From Artemisia argyi (Eukaryota; Streptophyta; Magnoliopsida; Asterales; Asteraceae): 64,000 nucleotides of DNA. The notes beneath the pieces are model-generated. The model ran no database searches, was not told where the DNA came from, and saw nothing but the letters and a program-made list of their open reading frames with translations. The DNA is taken from contig CM060708.1 in NCBI GenBank assembly GCA_030686995.1, forward strand, positions 187,794,749 to 187,858,748, in the 5' to 3' direction. Each line of letters opens with the position of its first letter. Within the stretch, counting starts at the first letter, position 1. Made by a program: the position numbers and the translations under genes. Positions 1 through 11,800 of the stretch are shown one piece after another.

Positions 1-1
1 T

Positions 2-3000
2 CCACCACCAATGTCAAATCATGCATATGTACAAGAGCAAAACTACTTCAGTTATCCACAATCTTCTACCTCGAACCAAATGGTCCCATATGATTCATCT
101 CCACAGAATGCTTCTACTCAACTTGTTCCATTAAACAACAATGATGTAGTGTATTACTCAAATTCCAATGACGATGACGATGATGACTTTAACACGTTGA
201 ATCAGGGACTTGCTCTTATTGCTCGTGCTTTTAGCAAATTCTCCAACAAAACAAACAACCGTCAACGATCATCTTCTAACACAAGGAATCAAGCTGTTGT
301 CAATGATGGAAGAGTGGAAATTCAGAATCGTAGTTATGGTCGATCTGGTTCAGGAAGTTCTTCAGGAAACTTTGGGAATGGTCAGAGGTTTAGTAACAAT
401 GCGGGATTTAGGAACAACCCAGGGTCTTCTCAGCAAAGGTCTGAACCGGTTGCAACTAGGAACTCCAACTCAGGGAATGCAGTGTGGTGCTACAATTGTA
501 ATGAACAAGGTCATATAGCAACAGCATGTCCCAAACCGAGAACTCGGGGTAGTAAGTTTCACAAGCAGGCATTACTCATGGCTCTTCAAGATGAAAAAGA
601 TGGACATTTCCCTGAACAAGATAACAACTTCATGGCAAATGTGTACAATGATGATGACATGAAAGATCTGGAAGCCAATGCCGCTGTGATGCTTATGGCC
701 AACATGCAGGAACTCCAGCTTAATGATTCAGGTCCAGTGTATGACACTGACGGCTTGTCTCAGGTACATGACCAAAAAGCATGCCTAATACATGAAATAG
801 CCTCACCTTCTGCTTCTGAATCAGATATGGCGCAAGTTGTTCCATCTAAATCATCTTCATCCTCTCAAACAGATGAACAAATAAGCACAGTTGTCATATT
901 TGATGATGACACAGTTGTTTCATTTGATGATCCTATTGAGAATGATAAACATGATCATTTAGAACAACATGAACCATCATTTGATCCAGACCCTGACCTC
1001 ATATTGTTATCTAAACAACTGGATGCTCAACAATTGCAAATCATAAAATGCAACGAGAAAAACATAGTTTTAAAAGAGAAAAATGCGTCACTTGCAAGAG
1101 ATATTGAATGCTATAAAATTCAACTTTCAAATCAGGAAGACAAGATTAAAAATGCAAAAAGTTTTGAAAAAGCTTTTCAAGATTCTTACAATAAAGAACA
1201 AGATCTTCAACGCAAAATGCAAGATTTAATTGAGTCAAACGGAAAGTTGATTTCGAAACTCGAAAGTGAAAAGTGTGAATTGAAAATGAAAGCTGAACGT
1301 CTTCAAACAGTTCTCTCTAAAACAGAAACAGAATTGTCAAATTGCAAAAAGGAGTTTTGTGAACATAAAAAACGTAAAAGGAAGTATATAGATGACTTAC
1401 TCGGTGATATTGTTGATCTTGAAAAACAACTCAAAGAATTTCGTCACATTGTTTACAAACACGGGAACTCTGTCACAACGATTCAGAAATTTGCTTTAAA
1501 ACCGAGACCCGATAAAGGATTTGCACTTTGCGATTTCAAATCAATGTTTCTTCACACAGTATTTAAAGAAAATCCTAAGATTTATAGTATTGATCACATG
1601 TTTGATAATACCATTGTGCGTGCTGTTGTTTTTTATACTGAGGAAGAAGAAGAAGAACTTAAAGACGATAGTCGATCAAAAATGAGTTATGTTCAATATT
1701 GGACACCATATGACTATTCAAAAGCTCCACCTCTTTCTAAATCTTTTGTTACTCAAAAAGAATTACCTGAGAAATCATGGTTTATCGAAGAGTCATATGT
1801 TTCATCCTCTAATGCGGCCCCTGTCCAAACTGTAGCACAAATTAATGGTCCTTTACCATCATCCGGTGAACTTACACCTTTACCAAAAAGTTGTCGTGTC
1901 TTAAACTATCACAAAACTTTTATGGAAGACATCGAAATTTTGGGGGAAACAATTGCACATAATTCTGAAATAAAAGTTGAAACTTTTCAATCCGCTTACG
2001 AGCGAGAAAAGAGAGATATTTTTCAAAAACAAATCCTGCCAATTGTCAAACACCTCCGTCTCTGTGCTACACGTTGGGATCAGGAACTTCAAAACGAGGT
2101 CAAAAACATGATAAACGTTTTCAACTCTACTGAAAATGAAATTTTGGCCCAAAAGCAAAGAAATCGAGTTTTACAAAAAGATGATGATCGACTCTTGGAA
2201 CAAGTTCTCAATGCTGATATTTTGTCTGTTATCATGAATGATCTCTATAAATCTGGTACTTCTATGCTTATGGATGATCTTTGTGTTGATAATAACTTGT
2301 TGAATGAGGAAATTGAGACACTCAAACAGGAAAATGATAAGCTGAGAATTAAAAATGATGATGTGACAAAACAATTTTCAAAAGAAATCTGTCAACTCAA
2401 TCAAAGGCTTGAATGGTGTCAAGCTAAAAGTCTTGAAAGGGAATTAAAGTTTCAAAGTCAAAATGTTTCAAACTCTTGTCAGAATTGCAAAAACAACGAG
2501 TCTTTGAAAGGTCTGTGTTTTCGTTACGAGAAAGAAATTGCGGATTTAAAAATTGAAAACGCCGAATGGCAACAAAACCGCGATGACATCAAATATTGCA
2601 ATGGTTTACTTGAGTCTGAAATACAGGACAAAAATCACATCATCATTGATTTGAAAGAGAAAATCAAGCTAATTCAAAAAGGAAAAATGGTTGACACCAC
2701 GGTGATAGCACCAGGAATGTATCAATTAAACAAAACTGCTAAAGATTATGTCATTCAAAACACTAATGTTGATAACTCCACTTCTACAGGACTAGTCTCC
2801 ACTAATAGCGTTAGCAGACCCAAGCGAAAAAGTAAAAAGAAGAATAGGATCTTGCAACGTAAGAGAGGACAACTAGAAGCTCAAGAAGTAGAAGACCAAC
2901 TTAGGAATTTGAATAAAACTCATGTTGCATCAGATTTAGATTCTAATCTGGAAAATTGTAATCAAAATCTAAATGTAACGAATGATGAACCTTTGAATGT

Positions 3001-3448
3001 TTTGAATATTAATGCATCTTGTGTGTTTTGTCGTAAAAGTGTATCATCTGGTGATCATACAAAATGTTTAGCTAATTCTCTTCTCAATCGTCATAAGAAA
3101 CGTAGGACACGCATTCCTTCTAGGCCCATTATTGCCTCTAAGTCTAACTTAGGAAAGCCGTCTTCTACGGTTTCTAATGAAGTTGAAGTTACCCCCATAG
3201 GTGCCGAGAACAAATCTAGGACAGAGCCAACTACTAGTGCATTTAACATTAAGAAAGCAAGAACTAGTTGGAATTGGCAACGTTGGTTACAACACAAACC
3301 ATACTTTAAATGGATTCCTAAATTATTGAATAAATGTGCTTCTAACCAACAGGAACCCGCAGTTTCTTTGGGTTCCACCCTTACTTCTGTTCCATCCGTG
3401 TCTTCTTCTTGTGATACAGGTGGTGCAGATTGTTCTCTGGATTGTTGA
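2..3448 (+). CDS. gag: copia gag polyprotein, 5'-partial, with long coiled-coil extension
   Basis: The reading frame is open to the left edge (the codons before the first ATG at 11 encode Pro-Pro-Pro), so the true start is upstream and the capsid region is mostly missing. An Asn/Ser/Gly-rich segment leads to a CX2CX4HX4C zinc knuckle (CYNCNEQGHIATAC, about residues 160-173 counted from the ATG at 11), which binds RNA in gag proteins. After it come about 950 residues rich in Glu, Lys, Asn and Gln with heptad-like coiled-coil stretches (about 320-470 and 715-930), then a basic region. That extension is far longer than an ordinary copia gag. It ends with TGA at 3446-3448 and overlaps the pol frame by 113 nt. 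Pol is in the +1 frame relative to gag, so gag-pol expression needs a frameshift, or an old indel split one ORF. Confidence 0.8.
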   Translation, partial: PPPMSNHAYVQEQNYFSYPQSSTSNQMVPYDSSPQNASTQLVPLNNNDVVYYSNSNDDDDDDFNTLNQGLALIARAFSKFSNKTNNRQRSSSNTRNQAVVNDGRVEIQNRSYGRSGSGSSSGNFGNGQRFSNNAGFRNNPGSSQQRSEPVATRNSNSGNAVWCYNCNEQGHIATACPKPRTRGSKFHKQALLMALQDEKDGHFPEQDNNFMANVYNDDDMKDLEANAAVMLMANMQELQLNDSGPVYDTDGLSQVHDQKACLIHEIASPSASESDMAQVVPSKSSSSSQTDEQISTVVIFDDDTVVSFDDPIENDKHDHLEQHEPSFDPDPDLILLSKQLDAQQLQIIKCNEKNIVLKEKNASLARDIECYKIQLSNQEDKIKNAKSFEKAFQDSYNKEQDLQRKMQDLIESNGKLISKLESEKCELKMKAERLQTVLSKTETELSNCKKEFCEHKKRKRKYIDDLLGDIVDLEKQLKEFRHIVYKHGNSVTTIQKFALKPRPDKGFALCDFKSMFLHTVFKENPKIYSIDHMFDNTIVRAVVFYTEEEEEELKDDSRSKMSYVQYWTPYDYSKAPPLSKSFVTQKELPEKSWFIEESYVSSSNAAPVQTVAQINGPLPSSGELTPLPKSCRVLNYHKTFMEDIEILGETIAHNSEIKVETFQSAYEREKRDIFQKQILPIVKHLRLCATRWDQELQNEVKNMINVFNSTENEILAQKQRNRVLQKDDDRLLEQVLNADILSVIMNDLYKSGTSMLMDDLCVDNNLLNEEIETLKQENDKLRIKNDDVTKQFSKEICQLNQRLEWCQAKSLERELKFQSQNVSNSCQNCKNNESLKGLCFRYEKEIADLKIENAEWQQNRDDIKYCNGLLESEIQDKNHIIIDLKEKIKLIQKGKMVDTTVIAPGMYQLNKTAKDYVIQNTNVDNSTSTGLVSTNSVSRPKRKSKKKNRILQRKRGQLEAQEVEDQLRNLNKTHVASDLDSNLENCNQNLNVTNDEPLNVLNINASCVFCRKSVSSGDHTKCLANSLLNRHKKRRTRIPSRPIIASKSNLGKPSSTVSNEVEVTPIGAENKSRTEPTTSAFNIKKARTSWNWQRWLQHKPYFKWIPKLLNKCASNQQEPAVSLGSTLTSVPSVSSSCDTGGADCSLDC

Positions 3449-6400
3449 TAGCGGATGCACCCGACATATGACAGGCAATCTCAAACTATTGAAAAACTTT
3501 GTCTCAAAGTTCATTGGTACTGTCAGATTCGGGAATGATCATTACGCTTTAATAATGGGATATGGTGACTATGTAAGTGGAAACATCGAAATCAGCCGTG
3601 TTTACTATGTGGAAGGCCTTGGACACAACCTTTTCTCTGTTGGTCAATTCTGTGATGGGGATCTAGAAGTTGCATTTCGTGAGAAAACTTGCTTTGTTCG
3701 TGACTTACAAGGAAACGATCTAATGTCTGGCTCACGTGGCTCCAATCTTTATACTATATCAATGTCAGATATGATTGCAACATCTCCGATATGTCTTCTC
3801 TCCAAAGCAGAATCAACTAAATCGTGGTTATGGCACAAACGTCTTTCGCACTTGAATTTCAAAACCATGACTGACCTTGCTCGTTATAAACTTGTTGATG
3901 GATTTCCAAGATTCCGCTTTACCAAAGATCACTTATGTCCAGCCTGTGAACAAGGAAAAAGTACTCGTGCTCATTTTCCTAATAAACCTGAGCATAGTAC
4001 GAATCATATTCTACAACTGCTTCATATGGATTTGTGTGGACCGATGCGTGTTCAAAGTATCAACGGTAAACGCTACATTCTTGTAATTGTGGATGATTAT
4101 TCCAGATGGACTTGGGTTTATTTTCTACGAAGTAAAGATCAGGCTCCTTCAATGATCATCACCTTTCTCACTAAAATTCAAGTTCAACTACGCAACACGG
4201 TGTGAATCGTCAGAACTGACAACGGAACTGAATTTAAGAATCAGACACTTCGGTCATACTTTGAGAAAGTGGGAATTGAACATCAAACATCTATTCCTAG
4301 AAGCCCAGAACAGAATGGAGTTGTTGAAAGACGCAACAGGACGTTAGTGGAAGCTGCTAGGACTATGTTGATTAATGCTCAATTACCAGATTACTTGTGG
4401 GCGGAAGCTATTTCAACTGCATGTTATACACAAAACCGTTGCATGATCACAAAACGTCATCGCAAAACACCTTATCAAATTGTTCACAAAAGGAAACCAA
4501 ACATCGATTACTTTCATGTATTTGGAGCACTTTGTTATCCGAAAAATGATCGTGACGATTTAGGTAAACTTAAAGCAAAGGCTGACATCGGAGTGTTCGT
4601 CGGATACTGTGATAATTCCAAAGGTTTTCGGATATGGAATCGTCGTACAAAAGAAATTCAAGAAACTATTCATGCTAATTTTGATGAACTCACACAAATG
4701 GCTTCTGAGCAACACAGCTTAGGACCCGAATTCAACCGTCTTAACTCTCTGGAATCTTCGGCTGAACCATTGCCACTTAACCGCAAAGAATTAGAAACCT
4801 TGTTTGCTCCACTATTTGATGACACAATTGAATACCGTCCTACTGAGGTCTCACCTAATTCCGCTGCTCAACCTGATAACATTCCAGTACCAGACTCACC
4901 TCAACAAACAACTACAAGTGTTGAGAGAGACGGTCCTCCAATTGTATCACCATCTACAGCAGAACAAACTGGTTCGAACTCCCGCCATCCAGCTGAAGAT
5001 CCAACACCACAATCAGTTCCCCAACCAGCAGAGCATGATCCTGATGCGTTCTTTAATCCGTTTGCACCGGCTCCTATTGTTCCTGATATAGCTGAGTCGT
5101 CAACACGCAATTTGGATCCTGCTAACATGCGAGACACTTATCAACTACACCCTTCAACACACAAATGGACTCGAGACCATCCACTAGTTCATATTATTGG
5201 CCATCCAGATGCACCTGTAATGACAAGACAACGACTTCACACTGATGGAGAAACTTGTATCTATGCACTCACAGTTTGTCACGAAGAACCTAAGAACATT
5301 AAAGAAGCAATGACTTGTGACAACTGGATTGAATCTATGCAAGAGGAATTTCAGCAATTCATAAGATTGGAAGTCTGGGAATTAGTTGAAAGACCTGACG
5401 GAGTCTTTGTCATTGGGTTAAAATGGATCTGGAAGAATAAGCTTGATGCAGAAGGAACTGTCATACGTAACAAATCACGACTGGTAGCGAAAGGATACTC
5501 CCAACTTAAAGGACTTGATTTTGCTGAATCCTTTGCTCCAGTGGCTAGACATGAAGCTGTTCGGATCTTTTTGGCCTATGCTGCACACAGGAACATGGTG
5601 GTTTACCAAATGGATGTGAAAACAGCATTTCTTAATGGAGAACTCCGTGAAGAAGTTTATGTTAGCCAACCTGAAGGCTTCGTTGATCCTGAGCGTCCTA
5701 ATCACATTTACCGACTCAAAAAGGCATTCTACGGACTTAAGCAAGCCCCACGGGCGTGGTATGATAAACTGTCCACCTTCTTGCTGGCCAATAAATTTTC
5801 TAAAGGATCGGTGGATCCAACACTATTTACAAAAACCTACGGGGAGGACTTACTTGTTGTTCAAATATATGTCGATGACATTATTTTTGCCTCAACAAAA
5901 AGAAGTTACTCTAACGATTTTGCAAAACTAATGAAAGATAATTTTGAAATGTCCATGATGGGTGAACTTTCGTTCTTTCTAGGACTACAAGTTCATCAAT
6001 CACCCCGTGGAATTTTTATAAATCAGTCCAAATATGCTCTTGAAATTTTAAAGAAACATGGAATGATGTCTTGTGATACTTATAATACACCAATGGGCTA
6101 TACCACAAAACTAGATGCTGATTTACATGGGACTCCTGTTGACCCTACCAAATACCAAAGTATGATTGGGTCCCTCATGTATCTCACAGCTAGTAGACCT
6201 GATATAGTATTTGCTGTTTACATGTGCTCTCGCTATCAGTCCAAACCAACTGAAAAACACCTCAGTGAGGTCAAGAGAATCCTTCGATACATAAAGGGAA
6301 CCATTAACTTGGGAATCTGGTATCCGAAGGATTCTGGTTTTGAACTAATTGCTTTTTCAGATGCTGACCATGCAGGATGTTTAGACACACGAAAAAGCAC

Positions 6401-6845
6401 ATCTGGTGGATTACAATTTCTCGGAGATAAACTTGTGTCATGGCAATCAAAGAAGCAGGACTGCACATCACTGTCGTCAACAGAATCTGAATACGTAGCC
6501 ATATCTGCGTGTTGTGCTCAAGTCATTTGGATGAGATCACAACTTAAGGATTATGGCTACCTATTCAACAAGATTCCCATCTACTGTGATTCCAAAAGTG
6601 CAATTGCTATCTCCTGCAACACAGTACATCATTGCAAATCCAAACACATCGATCTCCGATATCACTTCATCAAAGAGCATGTGGAAAAGGGTACCGTTGA
6701 ACTTTATTTTGTTGGAACTGAGTACCAATTGGCAGACTTACTTACCAAATCCTTGGCACCCTCAAGGTTTGCTAGTTTAGTTCACCAAATTGGTATGCGA
6801 TGTTTGACTCCAGAGGATCTGGAAAAGTTTTTAAAACACAATTGA
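3336..6845 (+). pseudogene. pol: copia pol: protease, integrase, reverse transcriptase, RNase H, with one in-frame stop
   Basis: The frame opens at 3336 inside the end of gag. The aspartic protease motif DSGCTRHMTGN is at about 3447-3480. The integrase has an H-H-C-C zinc region (WHKRLSHLNF ... CPACEQGK, 3830-3960), then a DDE core: D in HMDLCGP (about 4030), D in RTDNGTEF (about 4218) and E in [11 protein letters not shown] (about 4330). The reverse transcriptase runs from about 5410 to 5960 with YVDD at about 5869. RNase H follows ([22 protein letters not shown], 6358-6660). A TGA at 4203-4205 interrupts the integrase just before the second catalytic Asp. The context fits a CGA-to-TGA transition at a methylated CpG. 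The part after the stop is open to TGA at 6843-6845. RT and RNase H catalytic residues look intact. Confidence 0.9.
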
Positions 6846-8022
6846 TCGTCAAACATCAAAACTATCTTTGTATATATCTTTTCAAAAATAAAATACAAAA
6901 ATAGAAAAACAATCAAAAACACAAAAAGATTTTTTTGGTTTCACTTTAAAAAAAAAAAAAAAAAAAAAATGCAAGTATAAACCACCTCTTTCAACACTAT
7001 TTTATAAAATAACAACAATCATTTTAAAACAAGTGTTGAGGGGGAGGAAAAGTTATTTTTCAAATTTCTCATAAATTAATTAAACTTTTATACTTGCATT
7101 TTACCAAAAATAAATATTATTTATCAAAAGTGTTGATTCAAAAAATGTTTCGGGTTACTCTCCTTGACTAATATAATAAATTTTTCAGTACTTTTTGACT
7201 ACGGTCAAAGGTCGAGGGGGAGTAGCACAAGTTGTTCTTTTCATGTCTTGGTGTAATTAACGAACGTTACATAAGATAAGGTGTTTAGGCATTAGGTGTG
7301 AATGAAACTTAAGGTTAAGGGACTAATTGTGACAATACATAAATCTAATTTTAACCTTTGGTCAAAACCTAACCTTGACCATGCATTTACTCTCCACCTG
7401 CAAAAGTAATAACTTTTTCACCTACACGATCAACGATCCACAATCACTTGTAGAATCTGATCAACAATCTTCAAATCCGTAAGTGTTAACATGTTTTGAT
7501 CATTATTTCAAACGATGGTTTTTAATTTCATAACAATCCAACGGTTAAATCTATCAAATCGATTAACTTTTTCTTAGGGTTGTGCGTAAACTTAGAACCC
7601 AGTAATTGTTGATGTTATGATTGAAATTATTGTTGGGAAATGGTCTAAGGTTGATTATTAACATGTTTTCACACTCTAATTGCACCCAGAAACATCAATT
7701 GATCAATTTTGTAGATTAGGGTTCATACGAAGGATTTGGGGGTTCTTGATTTAGACGTTAGGATTGAAATTGGTGATGGGGATAATGTTCTTATAGGCCT
7801 AGGATCATGTTGTCATGGTTTAATTACTTCAGAAACATCTCTTGATCATGTATGAATGATTTAGGGTTCGAATGACACTAGCAGTTATGATCTTTTGTTT
7901 TTATGGTTAATTCTTGTTATAACTTGGACCATGTGATCCTTAGGTTGTTAGATACACTTGCCCTATGCCTAATCTTACCCAGATTCATGCTTGATTGTGT
8001 TCATAATTGTGTGTTCATACGG
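6846..8022 (+). other. post-pol spacer of the first retrotransposon, noncoding
   Basis: There is no long ORF. Visible features are an A-run at about 6949-6969, two polypurine-tract-like motifs (GAGGGGGAGG at 7038-7047 and GAGGGGGA at 7214-7221), and, from about 7390, sequence that resembles a plant 5' leader. No LTR boundary was seen here, so the element continues to the accessory ORF. Confidence 0.6.
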
Positions 8023-8818
8023 GTTTACGCGTAACTCAGCATTAGGCTTGTTTACGCATTATAATGTGCATATTAAGTGTGTAGGAATGTTTATTGATCA
8101 GTGGTTGTGTGTTACACTTTCAGGAATCAAACCAATCTTGTTTCGAAAGGTGATTTTTCTGGAAAAAGGGACATTTACGCACAACTTGTTCATCCTACGC
8201 GTAAGATTGAGTCTTACGCGTAAGATTCGACACGTGGACAAACTTTGTCTTGGATAAGACATAGTTTACGCATAAATGTAATTCTTACGCATAAGTTCTG
8301 ACCTTACGCATAAGTCTGGAACTTATGCATAAGTCATTACCTACGCATAAGTTACATCTTACGCTTAAGGGTAATCCTACGCATAATATCAATTCCTACG
8401 CCTAAGATTTATCTTACGCATAAAATTGACCTTACGCATAAGATTCACCTTACGCGTAAAATACAAACTTACGCGTAGCTTTTGCTCTTATGCATAATTT
8501 CTACTCTTACGCTTAAGTCAGGTTACGCGTAAAATTACCCACTTACGCGTAAACTTGTCAAAATCTAAATTTTTCTAAGTGTTGTGAAATTTCCAAAGAG
8601 TAACTTCTTGTAATGATAAACTTATGTTGTAACTGATTTGTAATAAGTTTCTACCATGTAATATAACTCAAGTTTGTCATATATCAAAAGTTTTCACACA
8701 CACAAACCCCCACTGATCAATGTATAACATGCACATCTATAAGTGTACATCATTATTGAATGTCTTTGCTAACACAGTCAACAATTGCCATGTTTGTGTT
8801 TGTTTATGGTCAATTCAG
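7479..8818 (+). other. candidate leader intron upstream of the accessory ORF
   Basis: A good donor (CC|GTAAGT, 7479-7484) and an acceptor (CAATTCAG, AG at 8817-8818) sit immediately before the ATG at 8819. Removing this 1,340-nt segment would place the accessory ORF start at the splice junction. This is inference from splice consensus only. The palindrome array lies inside the proposed intron. Confidence 0.35.
8023..8556 (+). repeat. regular array of about 21 short palindromes, core TTACGCGTAA
   Basis: Copies of a 10-12 bp palindrome (TTACGCGTAA, TTACGCATAA, TTATGCATAA and similar) recur. Sixteen consecutive copies start at about 8266, 8285, 8304, 8323, 8341, 8359, 8377, 8396, 8414, 8432, 8450, 8469, 8488, 8507, 8523 and 8543, a mean spacing of about 18.5 bp. 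The 6-8 bp between cores differ from copy to copy. Further copies lie at about 8024, 8049, 8175, 8195 and 8214. Most variants are explained by CpG decay (CG to TG or CA) of an ancestral TTACGCGTAA. ACGCGT also fits the plant CGCG box recognised by CAMTA factors. Function is unknown. Confidence 0.85.
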
Positions 8819-11800
8819 ATGGCAGAACACAACGACATTCCATACGGACCTAAACCCGAACCTAAGCTTTCATGGGAAGAGACATTCCCAGATGATTACA
8901 CTAGGAAGATAGGAAAGAACAACCTCCGTATCAACTTCAACAAAATGACTTGCAACGAGTCCTCTTGTATTGTTGCTGTAGATGCTCTTCTTTACCACCC
9001 GAATAAGCTGTTGTTCACCAAGTCTGCCTCGGTTTCCTGCTTCTACATCCACCAGTTTTGGCATACACTACAGCTAGATCTTGGGGAGGCTTCTTTCACC
9101 TGTACGCTTCATAACCGTCAGGTCACTGTGGACATTGATGTGCTCAGGAATGTACTTGGGTTACCTGAACTCGGCCCAGATGAAGAGTATGATCCAGTCC
9201 CCACTGAAGAAGAGTTGATAATGTGGTTAAGGGATATTGGGTATGACGAATCAGAAGAGGTTATTACCAGACATTCTAGGGTCAACATTAGATATCTTCC
9301 ACAACCATGGAGATCCCTATATATTCTGATTGCCAAATCCTTGTCTGGCAGAGATACTGGACACGAACACCCAAAGCTCCAACACCTAAAGCTCTTCTGG
9401 GGTGTGGCTAATGTGAAGAAAGTTGATTATGCCAATATCATTTGGGAAGACCTGGTGTGGCACATTCAACACAAAACAACCAACATTCCGTTTGTCCGCT
9501 TCACAAAACTACTCATCGAAAGCTTCCTTCGTGAGTACGATGATATCCCACAGAGACTCGATGACCAAGACAAGAACACGTTCAGAAATGAACATACTCT
9601 CAGAGTCATCAAGAGAATGGACACCAGCACACGCAAGCAGGGAAAGAAACTTCCCGATTGTCTCTTGAATGCCAAAGTCAAGGCTTGCAAGAACTACCAG
9701 TATTATGAACAAGCTCTTGCAGCTGAAAAAGTTGGATTCCTTGACGAAGTTGTTCTACCCTCCTTCATGCAAAAGAAGGGTAAGAAAGGCAGTAAGACTG
9801 GGAACTCCGGCAGTTCCACTCAGTCTAAGAAGAAGAAGGGTACCCTCAAGAGAAGGACTCCTACCAAGAAGCCTGCATCTATTCCAGAACCTGGGTGGTT
9901 TCCCTCACCACAATCCTCTCCAAAACCATCTGACTCTGAACAAACCGAATCCGACGAAGGTCCAGTGTATAGACAAGCTTATGCTAACATTGATAAGGAT
10001 GTGAATCTTGATGACATTGACGATAAGGATTTGACATTCGACGATTGGAACAAAAACATTGATGAGTTTGCTGATAATGCCGTATATCCATCATACCTCA
10101 ATCAAAGACCATTCACCGAAGCTCAGACAATTTTGGAAGAAGAAAGGATTAGGAGAGAGAAGATGAAAGAACCTGTTATTGCTGAACAAGAGTCTGTAGG
10201 CCTTTCAATCGAAGAAGAAAATGAAAGGGCTCTCAACCTGGGTCTCCTCCACAACCGAATTGATACATTCAATGCTGATCTACCTCCACCTCCAGTATTC
10301 TCTCAAACCACCGAAGCTGGCGGATCAAGCAGCAATCCTGAGCCTACCACAGGGATCAACACAGACTTGGTCGTTTACGACAATCCCTCGGTATCTCCTA
10401 CAGATATTGAAATGACTAGTGCTACAGCTATGGGAGAAGAAGAAGAGGAAGATTCCATGGATACTGATGCTCCAAGGTTAATGACTATGGAAGAAATGGA
10501 GCTCAGAGAAAAGGCTCAGGAAGAGGAACTTAAGAGAAAACAGGAAGCTGAAGAGGCCAGGCTTGAAGAGATTGCCCAAGCTAAACTAGAAGCAACTATC
10601 CGAATGGAAGAGAGCAGGAAAGCAGAAGAGGCCGCCAAGCTGGCTGAAGAAAAGTTGGAAAAGGAAGAAGAAGCCAGGCTTGCTGAAGAACTAAGACTTA
10701 AGGCTGAAGCTGATAAACTGGCTGATGAACAAAGATTGAAAGAAGAAGCAGCCAAAGAAAAGAAAGTTGAACAACCCGAACCACCGAAAGGAGATGACAA
10801 AGACTCTACCACCATCATTGAATCCTCACAGTCATCTCCTCCTGCATCTGAATCGACACATGACAAATCAATCAAGAAACCGAGCACCAAAGCCTCTGCT
10901 GCAGCAAAGTTACTCAAGTCAGCTTTCAAGAGAGTACATGAAAAGAAGAGAAGCAGACTGGAAGATCAGGTTGCAACACTTGCAACCCAAGTTGCTGAAT
11001 TGACGAAGCTGAACTCGAACGTCAAAGAGCTACAAGATAAAGTTGACACTTTCTTAGCTAAAGACGTGCAAGAGAACTTGGAAGCCACATTAGCTACTCA
11101 AGCACAAGAATACATGGCACAACACTTAGTGGCTGAGTTGAAAGATCTACTGGCACCCATGAGAGATGAGCTCACCAAGTTCGCAGAGCAAGCCGTCAAG
11201 AAAGTAATCCGATCAACAACATTTACTCTTCGAGCCGATAAGTCTACTGCTCCATTACCAGGACTATCTCTGGATGATTTAGAAGCTCAACTCTTGGACA
11301 AGCTGGCAAGCAAGTTCACCTTGACTCCTGAAGAAGCCAAAGTCCTGGAAGCATTGAAGGACAAGATGAACAAAGAGTCTTGTAGCACAGAGGCCGATAA
11401 ACTGAAACGTCAAAGAGATGATGAAGACAGGGATCCTAATTCTCAGGCAAAGAAACAAAAACAAGCCGAAGGACCCTCATCTCAAACACCGGTCATCCCC
11501 CCAATAACTACAACTTCCTCACAACAACCAAAGGCATCAGGTTCTGCTCCCAAGGCACACGACCACTTCGAATACGCCGGTGGTGACGAGATTCCTCAAC
11601 CCGATGAAGTTCCAGACTCGTCCCCTAAGAAGAAGAAGACAGATAGGAAAGGAAAGCACCACCAATCCAAACCGGACACCTCACCAAAAGGCACCGAACC
11701 AAAGAAACCGAAAACCGTCCTTAAATGGCTAGACCATGACAATAGTGCCGAATACTCCTGGTTTGAGAAGATGATCAATTCGCAACCACCTCTTGAAGAC

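Noticed and set aside
8166..8556. CRISPR-like repeat-spacer array
   Set aside because: The repeats are only 10-12 bp, decay like methylated CpG sites, the spacers are 6-8 bp, and the context is a plant retrotransposon. No cas genes are present.
8720..8818. Hydrophobic N-terminus of the accessory ORF read as a signal peptide for an env-like protein
   Set aside because: The segment lies before a splice-acceptor-like CAG next to a better start at 8819, and the protein has no transmembrane segment.
10516..10929. Minus-strand open frame rich in Ser/Ala/Leu
   Set aside because: It is the antisense shadow of the Glu/Lys coiled coil of the accessory ORF.
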